Below are positions 28,643-36,979 of a stretch of DNA of 64,000 bases, piece after piece. The translations under genes and the position numbers were made by a program. The first letter of the stretch is position 1, and each line of letters opens with the position of its first letter. The DNA lies in contig JAZKBN010000040.1 of the NCBI GenBank assembly GCA_040388605.1, positions 62,001-126,000 of the forward strand, written 5' to 3'. The stretch comes from JAZKBN01 sp040388605. Its GTDB lineage: Bacteria; Bacteroidota; Bacteroidia; Cytophagales; Flexibacteraceae. The notes under the pieces are model-generated. The model ran no database searches and was not told the DNA's origin. It saw nothing but the letters and a program-made list of their open reading frames with translations.

Positions 28643-29204
28643 GGTAGCATTTGGCGGGTAATTAATGCCCGGTATTTCCTTGGTTTTCTGAATTTCAGCC
28701 CGGCTTGGGGGTAAAGTTATGAAAAAGGAAGCATCTGCCCCGGTTTGCCTGTTAATATGCCATGGCTTGCCTGGTGCAGGCCGTTTAATATTAGCTGCAA
28801 TACTGTTTTAAACAGGCAGATTGCTATAACCTTTTGCATACTTTTACCGTTCATGTAATATGATGTTATGCAGCCATAAGACAGACAACCTATGCGCCTT
28901 TACAATGGTCTGTATTGAGGAAACATGGTTTTAATTAACTTACAATTATGCTTCTTTCGGCATTAAAAATAAATAGCTTTGCCTGCCGAATTCAGCTTAA
29001 ATGTATAAATTTACATAGTGCTGTAATTAGGCGAAAACAGGCGCAGTTTTAGCTTGTAAAGTCTTTAAAGAAACAATTAAAGGCTTTAATGGCTTATTCC
29101 GATTTGAACCATCGGGTGCCGTATCGGTAAAGTATAAGAAATTTTATAATGCCTGGCTTCGGCTTAAAACCGGGCCTTATCATTTAAATAATAAGCTTTT
29201 CGCC
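28643..29204. other. Intergenic region, 562 bp
   Basis: No convincing gene. A 31-codon ATG frame at about 28719 is not supported. A TAGCTTTG box at 28974-28981 fits TAnnTTTG and could drive the TPR gene at 29205 with a long leader, but no -33 box is seen. No tRNA-like or repeated structure noticed. Confidence 0.45.
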
Positions 29205-29747
29205 ATGGAAACTTTGGTGCTTTTGTTCCTGGTAATAATCTTCATTGTTCTGAAACTTCTCATTTTCGGAACGGGTGATAAGCTTGCGCGCGACAAAAAG
29301 AAATTTGCCCCCGGCATAAAGCTTTGCACCGGTCGAGAATATGTTCGTGCCCTGGCCTGGTTCAGCGATGCTGTTGCTGCAAACCCCGAAAGCGCCCTTG
29401 CCTGGGCCATGCGCGGCCGCTGCCACCTTGCCTGCGGAAACCTATATGCCTCGCTCGGTGATTTAAGCCGTGCCCTGAGCCTTGAATCTAACCTGCCTGA
29501 TGCTTACCTTGATAAAGGCAAGGCGCTCTACAAGCTCGAAGATTACGATGCCGCATTATTGGAGCTCGATAAGGCAGTCTGGTATTTTCGTGAGAATGCC
29601 GAGGCTTTCAGGTTCCGGGGTAAAGTACATTTGGCATTAGGCCAAAATGCCCGCGCCCGCCAGGATTTTACCGATGCTGTTATGCGTGGCGATGAAGATG
29701 CCGCTTACCTCATGCGTAAAATGATTGTGAACGGGAAGCAGTATTAA
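29205..29747 (+). CDS. Membrane-anchored TPR protein
   Basis: 180 residues. Residues 3-22 are a hydrophobic anchor (TLVLLFLVIIFIVLKLLIF). Three to four TPR units follow: YVRALAWFSDAVAANPESALA, LYASLGDLSRALSLESNLPDA, DYDAALLELDKAVWYFRENAE, and NARARQDFTDAVMRGDEDAA. TPRs scaffold protein contacts; partners cannot be named. The gene is monocistronic and convergent with the formyltransferase gene, with a hairpin between. Confidence 0.82.
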   Translation: METLVLLFLVIIFIVLKLLIFGTGDKLARDKKKFAPGIKLCTGREYVRALAWFSDAVAANPESALAWAMRGRCHLACGNLYASLGDLSRALSLESNLPDAYLDKGKALYKLEDYDAALLELDKAVWYFRENAEAFRFRGKVHLALGQNARARQDFTDAVMRGDEDAAYLMRKMIVNGKQY

Positions 29748-29773
29748 GCCTGCACCGGTTTCATTAAAATATT

Positions 29774-29814
29774 AAGGGTCCGTTTCAATGAAGCAGCAAA
29801 CGAAACGGGCCTTT
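29774..29814. terminator. Bidirectional terminator between convergent genes
   Basis: GGTCCGTTTC pairs with GAAACGGGCC (one G-T pair) around a 14-base loop, followed by TTTCTCATTT. Between the TPR gene stop (29747) and the formyltransferase stop (29845). Confidence 0.6.
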
Positions 29815-29844
29815 CTCATTTAACAGTCAGACAGGCAAAAGTCT

Positions 29845-30543
29845 TTACTCTGCCTCCCTGTGCGATGGCGAGTTCCTGCGCAGCTCGTGGAACTTATCCA
29901 TCATTTTTACTTCAAGCTGGTGGGTCATGCGGCGGTGGGCTTTATAAGTATCATTTGCCAGGTTTATTTCTGTTTGCAGGGCGGCAATATCGGCTTCTGC
30001 TTCTGCAAGCATTTTTATTTCGAGCTCATACTGGCGGGTGGCCAGGCTGTGGAAGCTGTCTTCATAATAAAGCGGCACACGCTCCTGCCTGATTAAGGTT
30101 CCCTCATCTACCGCGCCTGAAATAAAATGGCTGGTAACGCCAATGGGCAGGCCTTCGAGAATGGCCCATTTGAGTGCATCGAGGCCTTTAACGTAGGGCA
30201 GATAGCCGGGGTGCACGTTTACAGTACGGAAGTTCTCTGCAATTTCTCCCGGTACTATGCCTGCGCCGGCAATCATGAGATATTCCACCTCCATATCATT
30301 CAGCCGCGATACCAGTTCTTCATGCGGGCTGCGTATGAAGGGGAAGCCCAGGTTACGGCAAAGGGTTTCAAGCGGGGTGTCGTTATTATTAGGCGGACGG
30401 TGGTAAAAAATTGGGACAAAGTTTTTGCGTTCGGCCCAGGGGGTGGCTACAACCTGTATATCTTTTCGTCCGGCAGCTGCCATGCGGAAAAGTAAGTCCT
30501 GTGTTTTGCGGTGCGGCGCATCGTAGGTAAGTATAGCGTTCAT
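29845..30543 (-). CDS. Formyltransferase-family protein
   Basis: 232 residues with the formyltransferase N-terminal fold. The catalytic triad is visible as Asn109, His111 (TVNVHPGYLPYVKG) and Asp146 (SGAVDEGTLI). N-terminal MNAILTYDAPHRKT starts the alpha/beta domain. It is shorter than methionyl-tRNA formyltransferase (about 310) and lacks its C-terminal tRNA-binding domain. The acceptor is therefore likely a small molecule such as a sugar nucleotide or amino sugar. A C-terminal ~60-residue coiled helix follows. No sugar genes are adjacent, so the substrate is unknown. Confidence 0.85.
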   Translation of the reverse strand: MNAILTYDAPHRKTQDLLFRMAAAGRKDIQVVATPWAERKNFVPIFYHRPPNNNDTPLETLCRNLGFPFIRSPHEELVSRLNDMEVEYLMIAGAGIVPGEIAENFRTVNVHPGYLPYVKGLDALKWAILEGLPIGVTSHFISGAVDEGTLIRQERVPLYYEDSFHSLATRQYELEIKMLAEAEADIAALQTEINLANDTYKAHRRMTHQLEVKMMDKFHELRRNSPSHREAE

Positions 30544-30850
30544 GTATGCCTGTATGGGGTATGGCGGGGGCTCTTTTGGCCGAAGATTAATTTTTGAAGC
30601 CGCAAGTTATAGGCCCCGCCCGATTTGCGAAACGAAATAATTTTTAATCAGGCGTACAATTATTATAAAAGCGGGTATTAAAGGCATTTAAACCGCTTTA
30701 AGGCGCAAACGGCCTTATTTGGCCTTTTCAATAAAAAGGGCGAAGTTTGCTCGGAGCTAAGCATTTTTGGAAAGATCGCGTTCTTTTTAAAGACCTTACG
30801 TTTCAGTCCATACACTAATTTTCAATCAAAAAAATATTCCCGACCCCGTA
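30544..30850. other. Intergenic region, 307 bp
   Basis: Divergent promoter region between the formyltransferase and sugar transporter genes. Rich in AT; no strict TAnnTTTG box or RNA gene recognised. Confidence 0.4.
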
Positions 30851-32329
30851 ATGATCGAGCAAAAAAAATGGGATAAACCCGTTTCAGCCAAGCAAACCCA
30901 GTGGGGCCAGTTTGGAACTTTGGTATCAGTGTTTTTCTTCTGGGGCTTTGTGGCCGCCAGTAACGACATCCTGATCCCGGTTTTTCAAAAAGCTTTTACC
31001 CTCAGCCAAACCCAAAGCCAACTGGTGTCCATTGCCTTTTACGTGGCTTATACAGTAGGTTCCTTAATTTACCTGGGTATTTCCAAAGCCATTGGCGACG
31101 ATATTCTGAACCGTACAGGCTATAAAAACGGTATTGCAATCGGCCTTATTATCTCAGCCGTAGGTACCCTTCTTTTTATACCTGCCGCCAACCTCGAATC
31201 ATTTAACCTCATGATTTCAGGCCTGTTTGTTGTAGGCCTTGGCTTCTCTTTACAGCAAATTGCGGCAAACCCCCTTGCCGTGGTTATGGGCGATCCTAAA
31301 ACAGGCTCGCAGCGCCTGAGCCTTGCAGGCGGTGTAAACAACTTCGGAACTACCATTGGCCCATTGGTGGTAAGCTTTGCCATTTTTGGTAAAGTGGGTT
31401 CTGCAACTGTCGCCAGTGTGCAAAGCGTTAAAATGCCTTACCTGTTATTAGGAGCCGCATTTATAGCTGTTGCATTGTTCTTCAAGTTTTCATCGGTACC
31501 CAATAAAATTAACCTTGATAAGGTTGCCGAAGATGAAGCGGAAAGCCCGGCAAAAGTGGCGCACCGTTCAAGCGCTTTCGCTTACCCCCAGCTTTGGTTG
31601 GGTATGATTGCCATTTTTACCTATGTTGGCGTTGAAGTGGCCACGGCCTCTAACCTGCCTGCTTACCTTGAAAAACACCTGAACGTACCTACCAGCGATG
31701 TGGCTCCTTACGTGTCGCTTTACTGGGCCAGCCTCATGATTGGTCGTTGGACAGCCTCAATCGGCGCCTTTGATTTCAGCGATTCTATTAAGAACGTTCT
31801 TAAATTCGTGATGCCCTTCATCGCATTCGGTGTATTCCTGGCCGTAAATGCATTTGCCGGACACGATATAACCAAATTCTTCCCTTATGCAGGCGTAATA
31901 GTAGCCCTTATTATAGGCGATGCGCTCAGCAAAGGCAGCCCTGCCCGTATGCTGCTCATATTTGCCTCTATGGGTGCTGTTGCACTCGGTATAGGCATGG
32001 CAACCAACGGAATGGTTAGCGTATTTGCTTTCATCAGCGCGGGCTTATTCTGCAGCACCATGTGGCCTTGTATATTCACATTGGCGGTTGCCGGTCTCGG
32101 CAAGCATACCAACGAAGGCAGCAGCATGCTTATTCTCATGATTTGCGGCGGTGGATTCGTAAGCCTGCTCCAGGGCTTCGTGGCAGACCACGGCCTGGGC
32201 ATACACTACAGCTACCTGGTAGGTGTTGCCTGCTTCGGATACCTTGCTTTCTACGCGTACCGTGCAGGCGTTCTGCTGAAAGCCCAGGGTATTGATTACG
32301 ATGTAAAAATCACCGGCGGCGGACACTAA
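30851..32329 (+). CDS. FucP-type MFS sugar transporter
   Basis: 492 residues with twelve hydrophobic helices and the signatures of the L-fucose/glucose-galactose MFS group: FFFWGFVAASNDILIPVFQK at the first helix, SGLFVVGLGFSLQQIAANPLAV at helix 4, FTYVGVEVATASNLPAYL around the start of the second half, and WPCIFTLAVAGLGKHT. These proteins co-transport a monosaccharide and protons across the inner membrane. There is no sugar kinase or regulator adjacent, so the sugar is not evident. A strong hairpin follows. Confidence 0.9.
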   Translation: MIEQKKWDKPVSAKQTQWGQFGTLVSVFFFWGFVAASNDILIPVFQKAFTLSQTQSQLVSIAFYVAYTVGSLIYLGISKAIGDDILNRTGYKNGIAIGLIISAVGTLLFIPAANLESFNLMISGLFVVGLGFSLQQIAANPLAVVMGDPKTGSQRLSLAGGVNNFGTTIGPLVVSFAIFGKVGSATVASVQSVKMPYLLLGAAFIAVALFFKFSSVPNKINLDKVAEDEAESPAKVAHRSSAFAYPQLWLGMIAIFTYVGVEVATASNLPAYLEKHLNVPTSDVAPYVSLYWASLMIGRWTASIGAFDFSDSIKNVLKFVMPFIAFGVFLAVNAFAGHDITKFFPYAGVIVALIIGDALSKGSPARMLLIFASMGAVALGIGMATNGMVSVFAFISAGLFCSTMWPCIFTLAVAGLGKHTNEGSSMLILMICGGGFVSLLQGFVADHGLGIHYSYLVGVACFGYLAFYAYRAGVLLKAQGIDYDVKITGGGH

Positions 32330-32358
32330 GAATTTTCGCCTTTAAGGTCTGTGTTAAA

Positions 32359-32396
32359 ATCAAAGCACCCCGGCAAATTTGCCGGGGTGCTTTGAT
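32359..32396 (+). terminator. Strong terminator after sugar transporter
   Basis: A perfect 38-bp palindrome (arm ATCAAAGCACCCCGGCAAA and its complement) directly after the stop, followed by TTATAAG. Confidence 0.85.
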
Positions 32397-32449
32397 TTAT
32401 AAGGGCAGCGTGCTATTAAGCGACACAATTTACGAGTCTGTATTTTTTG

Positions 32450-32457
32450 TATATTTG
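32450..32457 (+). promoter_or_regulatory. Putative -7 box for the toxin-antitoxin pair
   Basis: TATATTTG matches TAnnTTTG and lies 42 bp upstream of the ATG at 32499 and 18 bp upstream of the in-frame ATG at 32475. Upstream of it is a T-rich run but no clean TTG at -33. Confidence 0.5.
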
Positions 32458-32498
32458 CTTAGCGCATGATGTAAATGTGCTGTTTAATTGCAATTACT

Positions 32499-32840
32499 AT
32501 GGAAACGGTAAGTATTCAGATTAATGATGAAAATGCCTACAAAATTCTTGAAAGCATGGAGGCTATGCATGCAATTAAGATTTTGGGAAGCACCTCTACG
32601 GGTAACAGCGCCACCGCTTCCAGGTACCCTGATGTTGTGCCTGAGCTGAAAAAGCTGCTCGCTGAAATGCCTGAAAATCCTGAAACGGAAGAAGAAAGAT
32701 CAGAAAAGGCAAGATTGGAAGATACCATAAGAAGGTTCGAATCTGATTTGCCGATGGGTAAGAAGTTCGCCGGCATTTTATCAAAAGAAACGGCTGACAG
32801 AATGCTGGCAGAGGTTGAAAAAGGACGAAATGAATGGTAA
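32499..32840 (+). CDS. Putative antitoxin of a PIN-toxin pair
   Basis: 113 residues from the ATG at 32499 (METVSIQINDENAYKILESM); an upstream ATG at 32475 would add eight residues. No family is recognised. The N-terminus is strand-helix (VSIQINDENAYKILESMEAM), compatible with a small DNA-binding or dimerising fold. The C-terminal half is a long acidic/basic helix (EEERSEKARLEDTIRRFESD, KETADRMLAEVEKGRNEW), which could occupy the toxin groove. It is called an antitoxin from context: it directly precedes and overlaps the PIN toxin gene. Confidence 0.65.
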   Translation: METVSIQINDENAYKILESMEAMHAIKILGSTSTGNSATASRYPDVVPELKKLLAEMPENPETEEERSEKARLEDTIRRFESDLPMGKKFAGILSKETADRMLAEVEKGRNEW

Positions 32841-33223
32841 TGGCCCATTATCTTATGGACACTAACTCAATTATTGAGTTTTTAGGACTGAAATTTCAGC
32901 CGAAGGCAATGGAGTTCCTGTATAAAATTGTTGCCGAAACGCCATATATTTCTGTGATGTCGGAAATTGAAGTCCTCAGTCTTAAAGGAGATCCGGATGA
33001 ATACCTGATGTTAGTTGATTTTGTAAATTTCGCCAAAGTAATAGCTTTGGAGCGTGCTGTTATTGACCAAACAATCTTACTTAGGCAATTGTATAAAATG
33101 AAAACGCCCGATGCCATTATTGCTGCAACTGCTCTTGTCAACAAAATGACCCTGATTACCCGCAACACCGCCGACTTCAAAAAAATTGAAGGCCTTATGT
33201 TGCTCAATGCCCACGAATTGTAA
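32834..33223 (+). CDS. VapC-like PIN-domain toxin
   Basis: 129 residues with the PIN nuclease acidic residues: YLMDTNSIIEFL (first Asp), SVMSEIEVLSLKG (Glu), KTPDAIIAATAL (Asp) and LITRNTADFKKI (last acidic). PIN toxins cleave tRNA, rRNA or mRNA. The start ATG at 32834 overlaps the antitoxin by 7 bases; the alternative ATG at 32840 gives a one-base TAATG overlap. Either implies translational coupling. It belongs with the upstream antitoxin-like gene as a type II module. Confidence 0.88.
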   Translation: MVMAHYLMDTNSIIEFLGLKFQPKAMEFLYKIVAETPYISVMSEIEVLSLKGDPDEYLMLVDFVNFAKVIALERAVIDQTILLRQLYKMKTPDAIIAATALVNKMTLITRNTADFKKIEGLMLLNAHEL

Positions 33224-33233
33224 AGGTAATCCC

Positions 33234-34007
33234 CTATCTCACCGGCACCATTACGGTGAACTTATAAAAAAGCAGGTTATCACCGCTGCGGCCGTCGCTG
33301 AGCTTGCTGAGGTTGTCAATATAATCTGTACCGGTGTTCCACCAGCCGGCTTGAAAGCCTAATCCGTAGCCGCCGGGAAGCAGTCCGTATATGCCTGTGC
33401 TGCTAGGCAGGATAACTGTATTTTTTAGGTAAGATTCCCCGGTTGCCCTTGAGAGCGAATTGTCGAATAGGGACTTGTTTTCGCTGTCGTACACCTCGAA
33501 ATGCATAAAGCCTATTCCCTGGCTGATGTACCAGCAAAAGCGCCTGCGCTTAACCAGGCTCAGCGAAAGCTCGTAATTGAGCATGAAAAAGTTGGTATGG
33601 AATGAATTGGCCGGTGTTGCATTGCTGTTAGCCGGAATCTTAAAATCGTATCTCGATGAGCTGCCGGTAACGCTGCCCAAACTTAGCTGGAATGTGCCGT
33701 TAAGCCTTTTGGACCTGCTCAGGCGCAAACCCACATGCAGGCTTGGGCTGAATTGAGCGTATGCACTGCTCAGGCTGCCTTTGTAAGCAGTGGCGCTTAC
33801 ACCGCCATATATCCATTTTCTTGGACTGAAGGGGTTTGAGGCATCTGGCGGTGTGGTTTCTTTAACTGTAATTTTGGCAAAGGCAGGCAAGGTTGCTGCC
33901 AGCAAAATTATTAATAGAGCAACTGTAAACAGGAATTTTCCTCTGCCCGAAAATGACCGGTCAGTTACCAGGATTTTAAAAAGTATGCTTAACCGGTTTG
34001 GGGTCAA
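33234..34007 (-). CDS. Outer-membrane protein, hypothetical
   Basis: 257 residues: a long N-terminal stretch with a hydrophobic signal (GKFLFTVALLIILLAATLPAFA) then alternating strand-rich sequence (WIYGGVSATAYKGSLS, PSLHVGLRLSRSKRLNGTFQLSLG, YELSLSLVKRRRFCWYISQGIGFMHFEV) like a small beta-barrel. It ends in LFYKFTVMVPVR rather than a terminal Phe. Family not recognised. Located 10 bp after the convergent toxin gene end. Confidence 0.7.
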   Translation of the reverse strand: MTPNRLSILFKILVTDRSFSGRGKFLFTVALLIILLAATLPAFAKITVKETTPPDASNPFSPRKWIYGGVSATAYKGSLSSAYAQFSPSLHVGLRLSRSKRLNGTFQLSLGSVTGSSSRYDFKIPANSNATPANSFHTNFFMLNYELSLSLVKRRRFCWYISQGIGFMHFEVYDSENKSLFDNSLSRATGESYLKNTVILPSSTGIYGLLPGGYGLGFQAGWWNTGTDYIDNLSKLSDGRSGDNLLFYKFTVMVPVR

Positions 34008-34044
34008 AATTCAGGATGTGGTTAACGGGCCTTTTTAACGGCTG

Positions 34045-34914
34045 TCAGTTAAAGTTTATAGGGGCCCGAAGATTTCCGTAACCCTTAATGTCAAGCTCTA
34101 CGGCGCCTACAAACATTTCGGCGCGTATTTTCAGTGGTATTTTATTTTTATCGTCACTGATGTAGAACTTAATAGAGTTTTCGCCGTCGAAAAGGCTGTT
34201 TTTGGGCATTATTGGAGAAAGCACAATTACATTGGCTTTACCGAAGCTGGTCTTAATCTTGTCTTTACCGCGGTAAACTACGTTGAATTTAAAAAGCTCA
34301 CCGTCGTTAAAGGCATCCATTTTAAGTATATCGCCTACTTTCAGTCGGCTGTAATCAACCAGGCGGAGGTAGTAAAATCCGCTGACTATATCCTGCACGC
34401 CCGTAGGTATTTTAAAGTCTTTATCGTCTTTGTCCTTGGTTTCAACGTGCGCATTTTGATTAGACTGGTCGAAGAACACTTCTTCTTCCCGGCGGTACTT
34501 GCCTTCTTCCACCATGCGGTAGCTTTTTTGCGGCATATTGCTGGCCGTATCGAACAGGGTTCCCCAAGTATCGCGAATACGCAAAACCTTATCGAATGCG
34601 CCAGTGGTTTTACCAACCACCTCCATACCGAAGCATACGCGGCTGCCGTGCATTTGCAGGCGTGGTGCTACTTTCATGCTGGCTTCGCCTGCTGTTATCC
34701 AACCGTAGTGCACGCGATAGTCAACATGTTCCCCTGCACCGAAAATGGCCATCGGGTCCTGCAGGAAGAAGCGCGGGTTTTCGTCCTGAGGCGGGCTGAA
34801 CCCGAAAAGCAGCAGGGGCAAAAATACCACACAAATGCGCAGCAGCAGGCTCCGTTTTTTGCCGGCAGGGTTTAATTCCGCTTGCAGGCTTTTTAATAGG
34901 GGAAGCATATACAT
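34045..34914 (-). CDS. DUF3108 domain protein
   Basis: About 289 residues from the ATG at 34914 (MYMLPLLKSLQ), which puts the signal peptide (LLLRICVVFLPLLLFGF) in a sensible place; an ATG at 35022 would add 36 residues. The mature protein shows the DUF3108 pattern: GAGEHVDYRVHYGWITAGEASM, VVGKTTGAFDKVLRIRDTWG, PTGVQDIVSGFYYLRLVDYS and IPLKIRAEMFVGAVELDIKG. DUF3108 proteins are periplasmic, beta-rich and of unknown function, common in Bacteroidota and Proteobacteria. It lies 38 bp upstream of the hypothetical outer-membrane protein gene, same strand. Confidence 0.85.
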   Translation of the reverse strand: MYMLPLLKSLQAELNPAGKKRSLLLRICVVFLPLLLFGFSPPQDENPRFFLQDPMAIFGAGEHVDYRVHYGWITAGEASMKVAPRLQMHGSRVCFGMEVVGKTTGAFDKVLRIRDTWGTLFDTASNMPQKSYRMVEEGKYRREEEVFFDQSNQNAHVETKDKDDKDFKIPTGVQDIVSGFYYLRLVDYSRLKVGDILKMDAFNDGELFKFNVVYRGKDKIKTSFGKANVIVLSPIMPKNSLFDGENSIKFYISDDKNKIPLKIRAEMFVGAVELDIKGYGNLRAPINFN

Positions 34915-35374
34915 TTTTTTGACTGAACAAATATCGGCAATTATACTCGGGTCGGCAATACTTTTGCCGCATCCCGCAACAGGCATTTTCAGGACAGGCG
35001 GCAGTTTATTACTCTTCGCCATACATTATTCGGTATTTAGGAATTTAATAACACCGGGCCTGTATTTTATTTTGAGTTTATATACCCTGCCTGTATTTAT
35101 TAGCGCCTTATCCGTATCCGGCATTTTCGTGTTTTAAACAACACAGCGGGTACTTTGAAGGGTAAAGTTTTTTGCCGGGTACAGCTTTGCAATGGCGCTG
35201 CAAAAAGCGTTCCCGCGGGCCAAAAATATTAATGTTGCACGTTTTTTGTTTTTAGCCGATACTTGCAGGCTTTTTAAAAAGCCTGTTCGTTTTAGAATGC
35301 GCTTAGTGAGGCCTTAATGGCTGCAGCAGGGCAAACATACTTAATTAATCACCCGGCCTTTTCCGTTTCAATTC
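34915..35374. other. Intergenic / leader region, about 460 bp
   Basis: Divergent region between the DUF3108 gene and speA. Contains an in-frame upstream extension of DUF3108 (to 35022) that is probably untranslated. T-rich stretches near 35240-35260 could be promoter material. No strict box, RNA gene or riboswitch recognised. Confidence 0.4.
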
Positions 35375-36763
35375 ATGCTGGAATACATAGACCTTATAGA
35401 GCAAACCTTCGACTTTCCGACCGAAGATTTCAAGGTTATCGACAATGAGCTGCACTTCAATGAAGTGCCCCTGATGGATATTATTGAACAGTATGGCACG
35501 CCCCTGAAGCTGACCTACCTGCCCAAAATAAGCCAGCATATTCAAAAGGCCAAGGCGTTGTTTACCAACGCCATGAAAAAATTTAACTACGAAGGTACTT
35601 ACACCTACTGCTATTGCACAAAGAGCTCGCACTTCAGGTTTGTGCTTGAAGAAGCCCTTAAGAACGATATACATATTGAAACCAGCAGCAGCTATGATTT
35701 GCCAATTGTGCGCGAATTGTACCGTCGTGGTTTGGTGAGTAAGGATACTTATATACTCTGTAACGGCTATAAGCGCGATTTGTACCGCGAATACATCAGC
35801 GATTTAATTAACGAAGGGTTTCATAACTGCATTCCCATAGTTGATAACCTTACCGAGATAGATTACTACGAGCAGCACGTAAAGGTGAACTGCCAGATAG
35901 GAATACGTGTTGCTGCCGATGAAGAGCCGAATTTCGAGTTTTACACCAGCCGTTTGGGCATCAGGTATAACGATGTGCTTGACCTGTATAAAAAACGTAT
36001 TGAAGGTCGTGCAAAGTTCTCCCTTAAAACACTGCACTTCTTCATTAATACCGGCATTCGCGATACTGCCTATTACTGGAGCGAGCTTACCAAGTTTGTT
36101 GAGCTTTACTGTGAGCTGAAAAAAATATGCCCCGAGCTTGATTCGGTAGACATTGGCGGAGGCCTTCCGATAAAAACCAGCATGAACTTCGAGTTCGATT
36201 ACGAATACATAATTGAGCAGGTAATAGAGAACATACAATATACCTGTGTTGAGCAGGGTGTGCCCACGCCAAACATTTTCACCGAATTCGGCAGCTATAC
36301 CGTTGGCGAGTCAGGCGCGGTTATATACAGCATATTAGACCACAAGCTGCAAAACGACAAGGAGCTTTGGTATATGATAGACGGCTCTTTCATAACCCAC
36401 CTGCCCGATGCATGGGGGCTGAACCAAAAATACATTATGCTCGCCATAAATAATTGGAACAGGCGCTACCACCATGTGAACCTCGGCGGCCTTACCTGCG
36501 ACAGCATGGACTACTACAACAGTGAAGCACACAGCAGCGTTGTGTTCCTGCCCAAGGTGGAGCGAGACGAGAAGCTGTATGTAGGTTTCTTCCATACGGG
36601 TGCCTACCAGGAATCTCTTGGCGGTTACGGCGGCATACAGCACTGCCTGATACCTGCTCCCCAGCACGTGCTCATTAACCGCGATGCCGACGGCAATATA
36701 GTTTCCGAGCTTTTTGCATCGGAGCAGGACAGTGAAAGCATGCTCAGGATTTTAGGCTACTAA
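35375..36763 (+). CDS. speA: Short-form biosynthetic arginine decarboxylase
   Basis: A PLP-dependent fold-III decarboxylase that makes agmatine from arginine for polyamine synthesis. At 462 residues it matches the shorter Bacteroidota form rather than the ~650-residue E. coli SpeA. The PLP lysine is K83 in YCYCTKSSHFRFVLEEAL. Also visible are IHIETSSSYDLPIV, the glycine-rich phosphate-binding DSVDIGGGLPIKTS, IFTEFGSYTVGESG and the substrate loop GGLTCDSMDYYNSE with its cysteine and aspartate. A strong hairpin follows. Confidence 0.9.
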   Translation: MLEYIDLIEQTFDFPTEDFKVIDNELHFNEVPLMDIIEQYGTPLKLTYLPKISQHIQKAKALFTNAMKKFNYEGTYTYCYCTKSSHFRFVLEEALKNDIHIETSSSYDLPIVRELYRRGLVSKDTYILCNGYKRDLYREYISDLINEGFHNCIPIVDNLTEIDYYEQHVKVNCQIGIRVAADEEPNFEFYTSRLGIRYNDVLDLYKKRIEGRAKFSLKTLHFFINTGIRDTAYYWSELTKFVELYCELKKICPELDSVDIGGGLPIKTSMNFEFDYEYIIEQVIENIQYTCVEQGVPTPNIFTEFGSYTVGESGAVIYSILDHKLQNDKELWYMIDGSFITHLPDAWGLNQKYIMLAINNWNRRYHHVNLGGLTCDSMDYYNSEAHSSVVFLPKVERDEKLYVGFFHTGAYQESLGGYGGIQHCLIPAPQHVLINRDADGNIVSELFASEQDSESMLRILGY

Positions 36764-36821
36764 ACTTTCCGGGCGCATATAAGCATACCTGAAGGCTTTT
36801 TCTAATATTCTGAAAACAATA

Positions 36822-36865
36822 AAAACCCCGCACAGGCCTGAATTGGCAGGTGCGGGGTTTATTAT
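36822..36865 (+). terminator. Terminator after speA
   Basis: AAACCCCGCAC pairs with GTGCGGGGTTT around a GGCCTG/CAGG inner hairpin, followed by TATT. Confidence 0.8.
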
Positions 36866-36912
36866 GTTGTGTTCCCTGAATACGGATGCTGTATAATGCC
36901 GGCTGAATTACG

Positions 36913-36920
36913 TATTTTTG
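36913..36920 (+). promoter_or_regulatory. Putative -7 box for the lipoprotein gene
   Basis: TATTTTTG fits TAnnTTTG, 60 bp upstream of the ATG at 36980. Its position supports that start over the in-frame ATG further upstream at 36869, which lies before it. Confidence 0.45.
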
Positions 36921-36979
36921 CAACCCTGATGCGCTATAATCTCGAAGCCTTGTTTTTACGCCTTTTTTCCTGTGCAGCC

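Noticed and set aside
28719..28814. 31-codon ATG frame in the 28643-29204 gap
   Set aside because: Short, composition not protein-like, and no upstream signal that supports it.
36869..36979. Lipoprotein starting at 36869
   Set aside because: It begins before the likely promoter; the signal peptide with lipobox fits the ATG at 36980.
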